DNA from: Thermoflexales bacterium
GTDB taxonomy: Bacteria; Chloroflexota; Anaerolineae; B4-G1
Direction: 5' to 3'
Assembly (NCBI GenBank): GCA_007118795.1
Contig: SKQX01000253.1
Span: 1-14,715, forward strand
DNA length: 14,715 nt
The notes beneath the pieces were generated by a model that saw only the letters and a list, made by a program, of their open reading frames with translations, searched no databases and had not been told where the DNA came from. Position 1 is the first letter of the stretch, and each line of letters begins with the position of its first letter. This document shows, piece after piece, positions 1 through 6,642 of the stretch. A program made the translations under genes and the position numbers.

Positions 1-1347
1 CAGAGCCAATGCCTCATCCCGCGACCGCTTCGACAGGCCCCCGAAAGGATCCTCGGAGACTTTCTTGCTCACCTTCTTCCAGGTCAGCTGCTTGCCCTGC
101 AGAGTGGTGGTCAATGCCACCATCAGCCGTTCGGCTTCGTCCAGCTCCTCGGGAGGATGCGCCAGTAGCAGATCGTGACCCGCTTTCCCGGGACGGCCGG
201 GCACGGGGCTCATACCTATACTATGTACCATAGCTGCTGTGTCCACAAGATGGCGGTGCTTAGAGGCCACCCGGTGGAACGGTCTGAGCGCGTCGAACAG
301 CTCCTGAGCGTGGCTGGCCACCTGGCGGGCGTGCGCCTGATCTGTGACGTACCGCTTGAACAGCGCTTTCAGAGGCTGAGGCTCCGGCCCCGGTAATCCG
401 CCCTCTTCTTGTTCTCCGCGCAGCGCCCCAGATCCGGATAAGCCCGAGAGCTCGCTCTCTTGCTCAACGATTCCCGGCCGGGTGGCTGGCGCGACCCGCT
501 GAACCTCGCGCAGCACGCGATGGGGGAAACCGGCCAGCCCTTCCTCTCTGAAAGAGTTCAGCCAGCGTCTCACCGTGCGCCCGGTTCTGTCCACCCGGCG
601 CGCCGTTTCATCCGGATCCATTCCTTCATCCAGCAGCAGCAGGCCCTGGGCGCGCCGTCCGTACAGATCGCTCCGTCTCGAGAGCTGCAGACAGATCGCT
701 CGCTCCTGAGGCCGCAGCAGATCACCCCCCGGCTCCTCTTCAACCAGGAAATCTAGCGCTCGCTCGAACTTGGACCGAGGCTCCGCCCCCAGGTTCCACT
801 CATCCTGTAAGTAGGCGATGATCACAGCCATATCGTTGGCCGTGCCCTGGGGAGCCAGCTCGACCTCCAACTCAAAATGGCCCTTCTCTCTCTTGTTGGC
901 AAGGATGCGAACGTTGTCCAGGCTGAGCTGTGCCACCAGCAGCTCCCCCTGCCTCATGCGCCGGAAGACTCTGGTCTGTCGTAGGTCGAAAAGGGGTATC
1001 AGCGGCTCACCGGCCATCATCTTCAGCACCAGGTCGCGCACCGCACTGTCGGGCCATCCTTGTGGAGGTTCGTAGATCGGCAGAGAGATCTCCAGCTCCT
1101 TGCGACGGTGAATGGCTCCTTCCGCTTTGCCCAGCGCTTTCAGGGTGATCAGCACCTCCGCTTCCGTCTCTCGACGCCGACACGCGTAGCCGTGCGCCAG
1201 GATGACCCGCTCCTCTGTATCGAGGTACGTGTCTCGAACCTGCTGCACCTGATGCGCCGACAGAGAGAACCCCGCCACGTGCTCCACCGCCTGCAGCCGC
1301 TGGAATGTCGCCACGTCCGAGACCGCAAACTTCGCTTCGATCTCCAT
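1..1347 (-). CDS. CYTH domain - HTH - HD (Ppx/GppA C-terminal-like) multidomain protein, 3' end beyond the left edge
   Basis: The reading frame is open from an ATG at 1347 to the left edge, giving 449 residues without a stop. A GAGGGG ribosome site lies just upstream. Residues 1-205 are a CYTH (triphosphate tunnel) domain. It has the ExExK signature at 2-6 (EIEAK), YLDT near 44, a basic CRRR, LITLK, a charged RRKELEI strand, ELEVEL near 161 and SKFERAL near 192. Residues about 210-280 are a homeodomain-like HTH of the type seen in IS630-family transposases (DETARRVDRTGRTVRRW). After a Gly/Pro/Glu-rich linker (290-325), residues 330-449 resemble the HD-type C-terminal domain of Ppx/GppA. The HD doublet there reads H375-S376, so the metal-binding aspartate is missing. 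CYTH enzymes hydrolyse tripolyphosphate or make cAMP from ATP, and many CYTH proteins carry a CHAD domain, which could lie beyond the edge. SixA is the next gene upstream on the same strand. The domain calls are sound, but the substrate is unknown. Confidence 0.85.
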   Translation of the reverse strand, partial: MEIEAKFAVSDVATFQRLQAVEHVAGFSLSAHQVQQVRDTYLDTEERVILAHGYACRRRETEAEVLITLKALGKAEGAIHRRKELEISLPIYEPPQGWPDSAVRDLVLKMMAGEPLIPLFDLRQTRVFRRMRQGELLVAQLSLDNVRILANKREKGHFELEVELAPQGTANDMAVIIAYLQDEWNLGAEPRSKFERALDFLVEEEPGGDLLRPQERAICLQLSRRSDLYGRRAQGLLLLDEGMDPDETARRVDRTGRTVRRWLNSFREEGLAGFPHRVLREVQRVAPATRPGIVEQESELSGLSGSGALRGEQEEGGLPGPEPQPLKALFKRYVTDQAHARQVASHAQELFDALRPFHRVASKHRHLVDTAAMVHSIGMSPVPGRPGKAGHDLLLAHPPEELDEAERLMVALTTTLQGKQLTWKKVSKKVSEDPFGGLSKRSRDEALAL

Positions 1348-1523
1348 ATCCCCTCATCAGTCCGGTCGCGCCGCTCGACCCGCCAGGCACGACCAACTCA
1401 GTCCTGTCGTCCGGACACCGGACTGCCCTTCTGCCGGAAGAGACCGCGACTTCGGTGCTCCTATCGGCCCATACACCGGCAGGCCGCCCGCGAGCAGTCG
1501 CTCCTTCCGGACTGCCCTGACTC

Positions 1524-2021
1524 TCAGCCTGACGTCCTCTTCGGATAGTCGAACATGACCTGCACGGGCTGAACCTCCGATATCTGGGCCCAGTACTCGA
1601 CGTCGTAGACGAGCCTGACGACACCGCACGTCGGCACGTTCTCAACCCCCGCGTGCGCCAGAGTGTTCACCAGCTCGGTGAGACCGGGATTGTGTCCGAT
1701 CAGCATCAGATGATCAATCCAATCGTCCTGTCTCTCAATGACCATCAGAATCTCGGCGCCGTCGGCCTCATACAGGCCATCGTCCGTCACGATCTCGTCC
1801 CAAGGGTATTCCATCTCCTCCGCCATCGCCTCCGCCGTCTCTGCGGCGCGCACAGCGGGGCTCGACACGATCAACTCCACCGGTGGCCCCTGTTCCGCAA
1901 GGCGTCGGCCCATCATCGGCGCGGCGCGGCGGCCGCGCTTGTTCAGGGGACGCATACGATCCGGGAGGCCCGGGTTCTTCCAGCTCGACTTCGCGTGTCG
2001 CACTAGGGTAAGTGTCTTCAT
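1524..2021 (-). CDS. sixA: SixA-type phosphohistidine phosphatase (histidine phosphatase superfamily)
   Basis: This 165-residue protein has the usual length for SixA. The catalytic motif is VRHAKSSW (R8, H9). It is followed by RPLNKRGRRAAPMMGRRL, the conserved SSPAVRAAETA with R58, and the second catalytic histidine in IGHNPGL (H110). The family removes phosphate from phosphohistidine, for example on HPt domains or the PTS protein Npr; the partner here is not known. An ATG at 2099 would add 26 residues that do not resemble the family. I chose 2021 because the family homology begins exactly there. No Shine-Dalgarno sequence precedes 2021, and a plausible promoter places the transcript start at or next to the ATG. 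The gene is followed after 176 bp by the CYTH-HTH-HD gene on the same strand. SixA, CHAD/CYTH and Ppx-like genes are often neighbours in bacteria, which supports a shared role. Confidence 0.88.
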   Translation of the reverse strand: MKTLTLVRHAKSSWKNPGLPDRMRPLNKRGRRAAPMMGRRLAEQGPPVELIVSSPAVRAAETAEAMAEEMEYPWDEIVTDDGLYEADGAEILMVIERQDDWIDHLMLIGHNPGLTELVNTLAHAGVENVPTCGVVRLVYDVEYWAQISEVQPVQVMFDYPKRTSG

Positions 2022-2027
2022 GCCGCA

Positions 2028-2055
2028 ATCGTAAGTTTTGAAGGGGCCACAACAA
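2028..2055 (-). promoter_or_regulatory. Candidate promoter for a leaderless sixA transcript
   Basis: On the minus strand, TTGTTG (2055-2050) and TACGAT (2033-2028) are separated by 16 bp. The -10 box ends six bases before the ATG at 2021, so transcription would begin at or beside the start codon. This fits the lack of a ribosome site. The -35 and -10 boxes are only partial matches to the sigma-70 consensus. Confidence 0.4.
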
Positions 2056-2264
2056 TGGACACAGCGTTCAGGTGGACGGAAGCTCCCGTACGTGGCCATA
2101 CGTCTACCGTGCCCTGCATGACCACAGAGACGGTTGGGCGGACCAGGACGAAGGCGCGGATCGACGCTGGGTCAGCCTGACCTGAGTTGTCCCGCGATAC
2201 AGGAAGCCAGTTGCTGGCAAAGTCCAGATAGAGTGAGAAACGTATCAAGCCGCACTCTCGCTTG

Positions 2265-2293
2265 GAGCGGACCGCTCTCAGTGCGACTGAGAG
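2265..2293. repeat. Two overlapping inverted repeats
   Basis: GAGCGG-A-CCGCTC (2265-2277) overlaps CTCTCAG-tgcga-CTGAGAG (2275-2281 and 2287-2293). Both are perfect, and they share CTC, so only one could form at a time in RNA. They lie about 125 bp past the end of the sugar kinase gene and 245 bp before sixA. They could be a Rho-type 3' structure, a protein-binding site, or chance in GC-rich DNA. Confidence 0.4.
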
Positions 2294-2416
2294 GCACGAT
2301 CATTGGGATGCCCGCAATTATACTCACACTTCGCGAGCCCACAAGCACCAGGCCAGCGGACGCACTCCGACAAGGCTGACGCCTCCGTAACCTTCGTCCA
2401 CGGAGACGATCGCACG

Positions 2417-3382
2417 CTATGGCTTCTCTTCCTCAACTACTGCATCGACGGAGGTATACACCTCTTCCCGGTCGATGGTGTCGGGCAGCGGGCCGACCGT
2501 CGTCAGCTTCCTCTCCACGATCTCCCGGGCGAAGAGAACACAGCGTTGGAGCGAGTTACCGTCCAGCAGCGCGATCAGGAATCCAGCCCAGAACGAATCA
2601 CCCGCGCCCGTGGCATCCACCACCTCCACGGGGCGAGCCGGGATGTAGGTCATGTCTCCCTGGTCAGACAGGAGTACTCCATCAGGCCCCATGGTCAGTA
2701 CCACCGTCGGCGGTCCCATATCATGGAATCGCCGGATGTAGGCCTCCGGGTCCTCACCGGGCCCAAAGATCCGCGTCGCGTCGTCCAGGGACGGTTTGGT
2801 AATGGTAGCATAGCCGAGCATGTGGTCCAGAACTCTTCTGGCCTCCCGGTAGTTGGGCCAGATCTGACGGCTGTAGTTAGGATCGAGGGAGACGATCCTC
2901 TCGTAGCGCGTCCCCAACTCGAAGGCCCTCTCAACAGCCGAGCGGCAAGGCTCACGAGAGAGGGCAAACGTGGAGGCGTGGATCACCCGCGCCCGTCTGA
3001 TCGCCTCTTCGCTGACCTCGTCGGCCTCCAGCTTGTAGTCCCCAGCCCGGAAGGCCTCGAAGTCAGGCGTGCCTTCCGTTCGGGAGACAAAAATGACCGT
3101 GGTATGCACCAAGTGATCCATGACGATGTAGTCCGTGACCACACCGGACCGCTGCAGCTCGGCCTTGAGAAACTGACCGAAGTTCCCGATGCCCGTCTTG
3201 GAGATGACAGCAGAGGTGCCACCCAATTTGGCCATGTTCACAGCGATGTTGGCCGGGGATCCACCTTGGTACTTGCGGAACGTGTACGCCTCCCGCAACG
3301 ACTCCACTTCCTCTTCGGATATGAAGTCAACCAGCGTCTCGCCGACGGCGAGAAGATCAAGGTCCCCTTCAGGGATCTCCAT
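2417..3382 (-). CDS. PfkB/ribokinase-family sugar kinase, probably fructokinase
   Basis: This 321-residue protein has the complete PfkB fold signatures. They are an N-terminal VGETLVDF strand, the GGSPANIAVNMAKLGG substrate loop at 40-55 and SLDPNYSRQIWP at 165-176. The C-terminal signature is DATGAGDSFWAGFL at 256-269, in which GAGD forms the anion hole and D262 is the catalytic base. The LDPNYR-type motif is typical of fructokinases and 2-keto-3-deoxygluconate kinases. The enzyme would phosphorylate a free sugar with ATP in the cytoplasm. Fructose is favoured because the next gene upstream is a sucrose-phosphate synthase, and sps-fruK pairs are known from sucrose clusters of halotolerant methanotrophs. 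The start at 3382 is supported by AGGAGG five bases upstream of the ATG. A LacI-type palindrome lies about 160 bp upstream. KDG kinase remains the main alternative. Confidence 0.88.
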   Translation of the reverse strand: MEIPEGDLDLLAVGETLVDFISEEEVESLREAYTFRKYQGGSPANIAVNMAKLGGTSAVISKTGIGNFGQFLKAELQRSGVVTDYIVMDHLVHTTVIFVSRTEGTPDFEAFRAGDYKLEADEVSEEAIRRARVIHASTFALSREPCRSAVERAFELGTRYERIVSLDPNYSRQIWPNYREARRVLDHMLGYATITKPSLDDATRIFGPGEDPEAYIRRFHDMGPPTVVLTMGPDGVLLSDQGDMTYIPARPVEVVDATGAGDSFWAGFLIALLDGNSLQRCVLFAREIVERKLTTVGPLPDTIDREEVYTSVDAVVEEEKP

Positions 3383-3541
3383 GGTGCCCTCCTAAAGCGA
3401 TGGAAAGCCTAAGCAGGCTGCTGCCCTAATCCTACACCCGAACGTGGGCAATCAGAACTCGGTGGACGGCCGAAGAGAGCCCACCTGTGAGTTGTCTCTG
3501 ACCAGCGTCGGCGAGATTCTTCGTCACTGCGCTCCTACTAA

Positions 3542-3553
3542 GAAAGCGCTTTC
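3542..3553. promoter_or_regulatory. LacI/GalR-type operator candidate upstream of the sugar kinase
   Basis: GAAAGCGCTTTC is a perfect 12-bp palindrome with a central CG. This is the form bound by LacI/GalR-family regulators and close to the core of the CcpA cre site. It lies about 160 bp upstream of the kinase start and downstream of the SPS stop, so it would act on the kinase unit. No regulator gene is visible in the window, and no clear -35/-10 pair lies beside it. Confidence 0.45.
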
Positions 3554-3604
3554 GCTGTCTGAGAGTTGAGTTACCGGCGACGACGACGGTGCTAGCGAGA
3601 CGCC

Positions 3605-3644
3605 CCCTCACCCTAACCCCCTCCCCCCCGGGGGAGAGGGGAAA
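3605..3644. repeat. C/G-rich intergenic hairpin repeat
   Basis: The segment begins CCCTCACCCTAACCCC and continues into a C-run facing a G-run. CCCCTC (3618-3623) pairs with GAGGGG (3636-3641), and the runs between them can extend the stem. This wording is known to me as a dispersed intergenic repeat in many GC-rich bacteria. No T-tract follows on either strand, so it is not a classical terminator. A single copy is present in the window. Confidence 0.6.
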
Positions 3645-3758
3645 CGGCAGCGCAGCCCCGCGAGTCCGGCGCGCTTTCTTCGATTCAGAGTGGTGCCCGG
3701 CTTGAACGTCCAAGCTAGGCGCCATGGATGTTCTCAGAATGACAAGGCGGTTGTAGGG

Positions 3759-5264
3759 CTAACGACCCGAGCGGAAGTAGAGTTCGCTCAGCTCATCCAA
3801 CGTGACGTCATTCTCTGGTTCGGGATCTCGGAAATAGGGATGGATAGGCAGAAGCTTTTCAGGACGGCGCGCCTCCGGTGCGACGACGATCTCCCGGAGA
3901 ACCTCAAGGTAGCTCTGCGCCGTCCGGTCCCAGGTATACCGGTCCAGGACACGCTGCCGACCCCGACGGGCGAACTCCTCCCACGCCTCTTCGTCAGACA
4001 GCAGGCGCTCCAGACCCTTGGCGATGTCATCGGGATCGGCGGGATCGACCAGTACCCCGTACTCCGTATCCCCCTCCCGCAGACTCTCGCTGGGACCCCC
4101 GTTCTGAGTCACGACCACCGGCAGACCGGCCGCCACCGCCTCCAGCGGCGCTAGACCGAAGGGCTCGTAATGAGCTGTCAAAGCGAAGATCGAACCACGC
4201 TCCGCCAGGAAGCGATAGGCTGCTGCCAGCGCCGGCTGGCCCTGAAGCCCGAAAGCACTGATCTTCCCTTCGAGGTCCCGTTTCTCCACCACCTCGCGAA
4301 TCTCGGCCAGTACCTCCTGCTCGGTGCCCCCTGCGCTGCCATCTTCTCGTAAGGGATCGTCCAGCGCGCCGGTGATCAAGACCAGATTGGCCCGTTCCTG
4401 GACCTCCTCACTGCGCGCGAAGGCCCTCACCAGTCCCACGTGGTTCTTCTTAGGATCCAGTCGGCTGGACGCCACTACCGCAGGCAGGCCGCGGCGCCCC
4501 TCGTCGAGGTCCCGTTCGAGCCGGTCGCGCACCCGCTCCCGCGTGACCGTCTCATTCTCGGCGCGAGCATCGGCGCCAAATATGTCCAGGTTCACCCCCG
4601 GAGGGATCACGACGAAACGCCGGTCATCTTCCACATCAACGGCACCACGGTAAGCCCGATGGCTGTACTGCTCGAAGCGCTCTTGCCGTGTACTGGTGAC
4701 GTTGACCGCCGAGCGATTCATGCTCAAGCGTTCAGCCACCAGTCGACGACCGAAGTGGAAATGATCGTCCATCTCCTCCAAGTCATCAGGCCTAACGTTC
4801 AGCTTATCCATCTTCTGTGCGCCCAAAGAGTGGCCGGTGAAGGTGAAGGGAATCCCCACATCCTCCTCGATCAGTACCCCACACAGGCCGCCATCGCCGT
4901 AGTGAGTCGTGAACGCATCGGGGCGGCCACCTTCATTGGCATAGAAGGCGATCACGTTCGGCACCCAGTCCTGCACCAGATGAGGCCAGAGCAGTTCCTT
5001 GCGCAGGAACGCATCCGGGCCCGCCGGAAACCGTACGATGCGCACATTGGGCACGCCCGGATATGAGTCGAAGCGCTGGGAAAACTCCGGCCATTCGGGA
5101 TCCTGGATCTGGCGGGTGAGAATATCGACGCTGTGGCCCATCTCTCCCATAGCCATCGCGACGGACTTCACGTAGACCAGCTGTCCACCGAAGTCGGGAT
5201 GCTCGGTCCAATAGCTGTCGGCGGGATCGAAGTTCCCCTGAGGGTTCAGAAATCCGATGTGCAC
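3759..5264 (-). CDS. Sucrose-phosphate synthase (GT4 glycosyltransferase, single-domain type)
   Basis: This 501-residue protein closely follows the Halothermothrix orenii SPS sequence as I remember it, including length (about 496 aa there). The N-terminus has FLNPQGNFDPADSYWTEHPD and FGGQLVYVK, the acceptor-side domain that binds fructose-6-phosphate. Next come TTHYGDGGL and GHSLGAQKMDKLNVRPDDLE. The C-terminal nucleotide-sugar domain has SSRLDPKKNHVGLV and the E-x7-E motif in YEPFGLAPLEA. It transfers glucose from UDP- or ADP-glucose to fructose-6-phosphate to give sucrose-6-phosphate. There is no fused phosphatase domain and no separate one in the window. The start is a GTG at 5264 placed by a strong ribosome site. 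The upstream ATG at 5288 sits before that site and would add residues not seen in the family. Mannosylfructose-phosphate synthase is a less likely alternative. Confidence 0.9.
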   Translation of the reverse strand: MHIGFLNPQGNFDPADSYWTEHPDFGGQLVYVKSVAMAMGEMGHSVDILTRQIQDPEWPEFSQRFDSYPGVPNVRIVRFPAGPDAFLRKELLWPHLVQDWVPNVIAFYANEGGRPDAFTTHYGDGGLCGVLIEEDVGIPFTFTGHSLGAQKMDKLNVRPDDLEEMDDHFHFGRRLVAERLSMNRSAVNVTSTRQERFEQYSHRAYRGAVDVEDDRRFVVIPPGVNLDIFGADARAENETVTRERVRDRLERDLDEGRRGLPAVVASSRLDPKKNHVGLVRAFARSEEVQERANLVLITGALDDPLREDGSAGGTEQEVLAEIREVVEKRDLEGKISAFGLQGQPALAAAYRFLAERGSIFALTAHYEPFGLAPLEAVAAGLPVVVTQNGGPSESLREGDTEYGVLVDPADPDDIAKGLERLLSDEEAWEEFARRGRQRVLDRYTWDRTAQSYLEVLREIVVAPEARRPEKLLPIHPYFRDPEPENDVTLDELSELYFRSGR

Positions 5265-5276
5265 GTCAGCCTCCTT
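5265..5276 (-). promoter_or_regulatory. Ribosome binding site that fixes a GTG start for SPS
   Basis: AAGGAGG (5276-5270, minus strand) sits five bases before the GTG at 5264. The in-frame ATG at 5288 lies upstream of this site, so the longer start would place the site inside the coding region. The protein read from the GTG begins MHIGFLNPQGNF, matching the family's N-terminal strand. Confidence 0.8.
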
Positions 5277-5427
5277 ATCATATCTCATCCGTTGTCGCAA
5301 TACCTGTCCCTTGTGTCATCGGTGCGCGGGTGGCGGTGGATAATGGACTACACGGCCCCTACGATCCGCCCGCGATTCCCGCCCGCCCCGCTCCTCCCGG
5401 CTCAGCCTAACTGGGCTGCACCGCACC

Positions 5428-6492
5428 TCAGCGGACGATCTCCCGGAGCGTCGCGGCTGCGCGCTCGGGGAGTTCCTGACAGACAAACAGGCCCAAGTGC
5501 TCCACCCCGCCGACCTCCTGCGTGTAGGGCAGGAACTCGAAGTAGAGCCCGGCTCCCGGTCCGCTGTTGGTGATCACGTTATAGGCGATCTCCCGTCCCG
5601 TCCTGGGCATCACCGTGCGAATGGCTCTAATCCCATCGTGCCATCCATCGGCCACGGCCGCCAACTCTCCATCGTCCAGGTGGTGAAGATACCGGCTGCT
5701 CGTCCTTCTGATTAACAACATCATGGCGTACGGGCGCCGCATGAAGGCGGGGACCAGGAGCACCGCCGGACCGTAATCAGCCACGACCAGCTCGGGCGGT
5801 GTCTCGCGCAGCATGTAGTCGGCGAAGGTCTCCCCGCACTCTTGCTCGAAACGCGCGTTATCCTCAAAGTGTCGCGGCATCACGCTGCTGAAGGCGATCT
5901 GCTGATGGCCGTGAATCAGCGACGCACCGACCAGATGGCCGTAGTTCTTTATGATCACGACGGCGCCCGTGTTCCCTTCCCGGTCTGTAGAGCCAAATCG
6001 ATGAGCGCCGCTCAGAAGCGTCTCCTCCAAGGCCGCCAGGCGCTCCAGTACGACCACACGATCCGCCAGGCCCATATTATGCCAGTCCTTATGGTGCTGT
6101 GACGATGTCCACTGGAGGAGATGGAGCCCGGACGCCAATCCCTCCCGCTCGAATGGGTAGAGGACCGGATAGAGATTCTTGTTGATGAACGTGAAACCTT
6201 CGCTCAACTCGGCGACGTCGATAACACCGGTGGTCGCACCCTGGCAGATAACGCATCGGCGTTCTGGGATCGCCGCCACCTCCTCCGGTACGTTATCGTG
6301 GGGTCGGAGGGCCCGGGAGGAATGGTAGAGAATCCGGTCACCGCTGCGAGGATCCACGCGGTGCACACCGTCCGGGAGAAACTCGTCGATCTCCCGGCGT
6401 GTGAGCGCCACCAGATCATCCACCGAGAGAGTTTCGATGCGCTCAGCCTGCACAATCAGCTCGAGCCTCTCACGGACGAGTTCTTGCGTCAT
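5428..6492 (-). CDS. GalT-like nucleotidyltransferase/phosphorylase (HIT superfamily)
   Basis: This 354-residue protein has the layout of galactose-1-phosphate uridylyltransferase. A CxxC pair (C80, C83, in RRCVICQG) corresponds to the GalT zinc site. NKNLYPVLYPFE matches the GalT NKYPAL region. The catalytic H-x-H-x-Q motif is HGHQQ at 194-198, where H196 would carry the nucleotidyl group. A second lobe follows (AYNVITNSGP, YFEFLPYT). GalT enzymes move UMP between hexose-1-phosphates, and relatives act as ADP-glucose or nucleotide-sugar phosphorylases. The neighbour is a sucrose-phosphate synthase that consumes a nucleotide-glucose, so a role in that pool is plausible. HGHQQ differs from the classical HPHGQ, so I do not assign galT strictly. 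The ATG at 6492 is chosen over one at 6558 because AAGGAG lies eight bases before it. Confidence 0.82.
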   Translation of the reverse strand: MTQELVRERLELIVQAERIETLSVDDLVALTRREIDEFLPDGVHRVDPRSGDRILYHSSRALRPHDNVPEEVAAIPERRCVICQGATTGVIDVAELSEGFTFINKNLYPVLYPFEREGLASGLHLLQWTSSQHHKDWHNMGLADRVVVLERLAALEETLLSGAHRFGSTDREGNTGAVVIIKNYGHLVGASLIHGHQQIAFSSVMPRHFEDNARFEQECGETFADYMLRETPPELVVADYGPAVLLVPAFMRRPYAMMLLIRRTSSRYLHHLDDGELAAVADGWHDGIRAIRTVMPRTGREIAYNVITNSGPGAGLYFEFLPYTQEVGGVEHLGLFVCQELPERAAATLREIVR

Positions 6493-6500
6493 CAGTCGGT

Positions 6501-6506
6501 CTCCTT
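6501..6506 (-). promoter_or_regulatory. Ribosome binding site that decides the GalT-like start
   Basis: AAGGAG on the minus strand, eight bases before the ATG at 6492. The longer start at 6558 would put this site inside the coding region and add 22 residues without family resemblance. Confidence 0.75.
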
Positions 6507-6642
6507 CACGACTCGTTCGCTCCGGCGGACAAAGCCACTGCTGATGCCGCCTGTCCAACCAGAGACACCTTCCGCCGAACCCAGTCCCGGCCCCCGCCGG
6601 TTTGATCCTGTAGAATCGGGTCGACAGTGGTTACAACACCCG

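Larger units (their letters stand above)
2022..2416. other. Non-coding interval between the sugar kinase and sixA
   Basis: This stretch of about 395 bp has no reading frame that resembles a protein. The short frame on the minus strand at 2018-2248 has no recognisable motif. It contains the candidate sixA promoter at its left end and two overlapping inverted repeats at 2265-2293. I see no stem followed by a T-tract on either strand, so any terminator for the kinase gene is not of the classical intrinsic type. Confidence 0.6.
3383..3758. other. Non-coding interval between SPS and the sugar kinase
   Basis: This stretch of about 376 bp carries no convincing gene. The minus-strand frame at 3432-3725 mainly reflects translation through the C/G-rich repeat. 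It contains a LacI-type palindrome (3542-3553), the C/G-rich hairpin repeat (3605-3644) and two fragments that look like halves of another dispersed intergenic repeat (3511-3534 and 3734-3747). Confidence 0.6.

Noticed and set aside
210..270. The transposase-like HTH region (560-720 on the DNA) as a possible IS630 remnant
   Set aside because: The HTH is in frame within the CYTH-HD protein, with no terminal repeats or DDE domain, so it is treated as a domain of that protein. The positions given here are residue numbers within that protein.
1418..1518. A 12-bp direct repeat, CCGGACTGCCCT, at 1418-1429 and 1507-1518 in the gap before the CYTH gene
   Set aside because: Two short copies 89 bp apart in GC-rich non-coding DNA are not enough to call an attachment site or mobile-element border.
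1007..1645. A 212-codon minus-strand frame between the CYTH protein and sixA
   Set aside because: It overlaps both real genes in another frame and is Arg/Ser/Gly-rich without recognisable motifs.
2303..3412. A 369-codon open frame on the plus strand opposite the sugar kinase
   Set aside because: It mirrors the PfkB gene, shows no family motifs, and arises from the codon bias of GC-rich DNA; the minus-strand kinase has complete motifs and a ribosome site.
3432..3725. A 97-codon minus-strand frame in the SPS-kinase gap
   Set aside because: It is mostly translation through the C/G-rich intergenic repeat (giving a PLSPGGEG-type string) and lacks a ribosome site.
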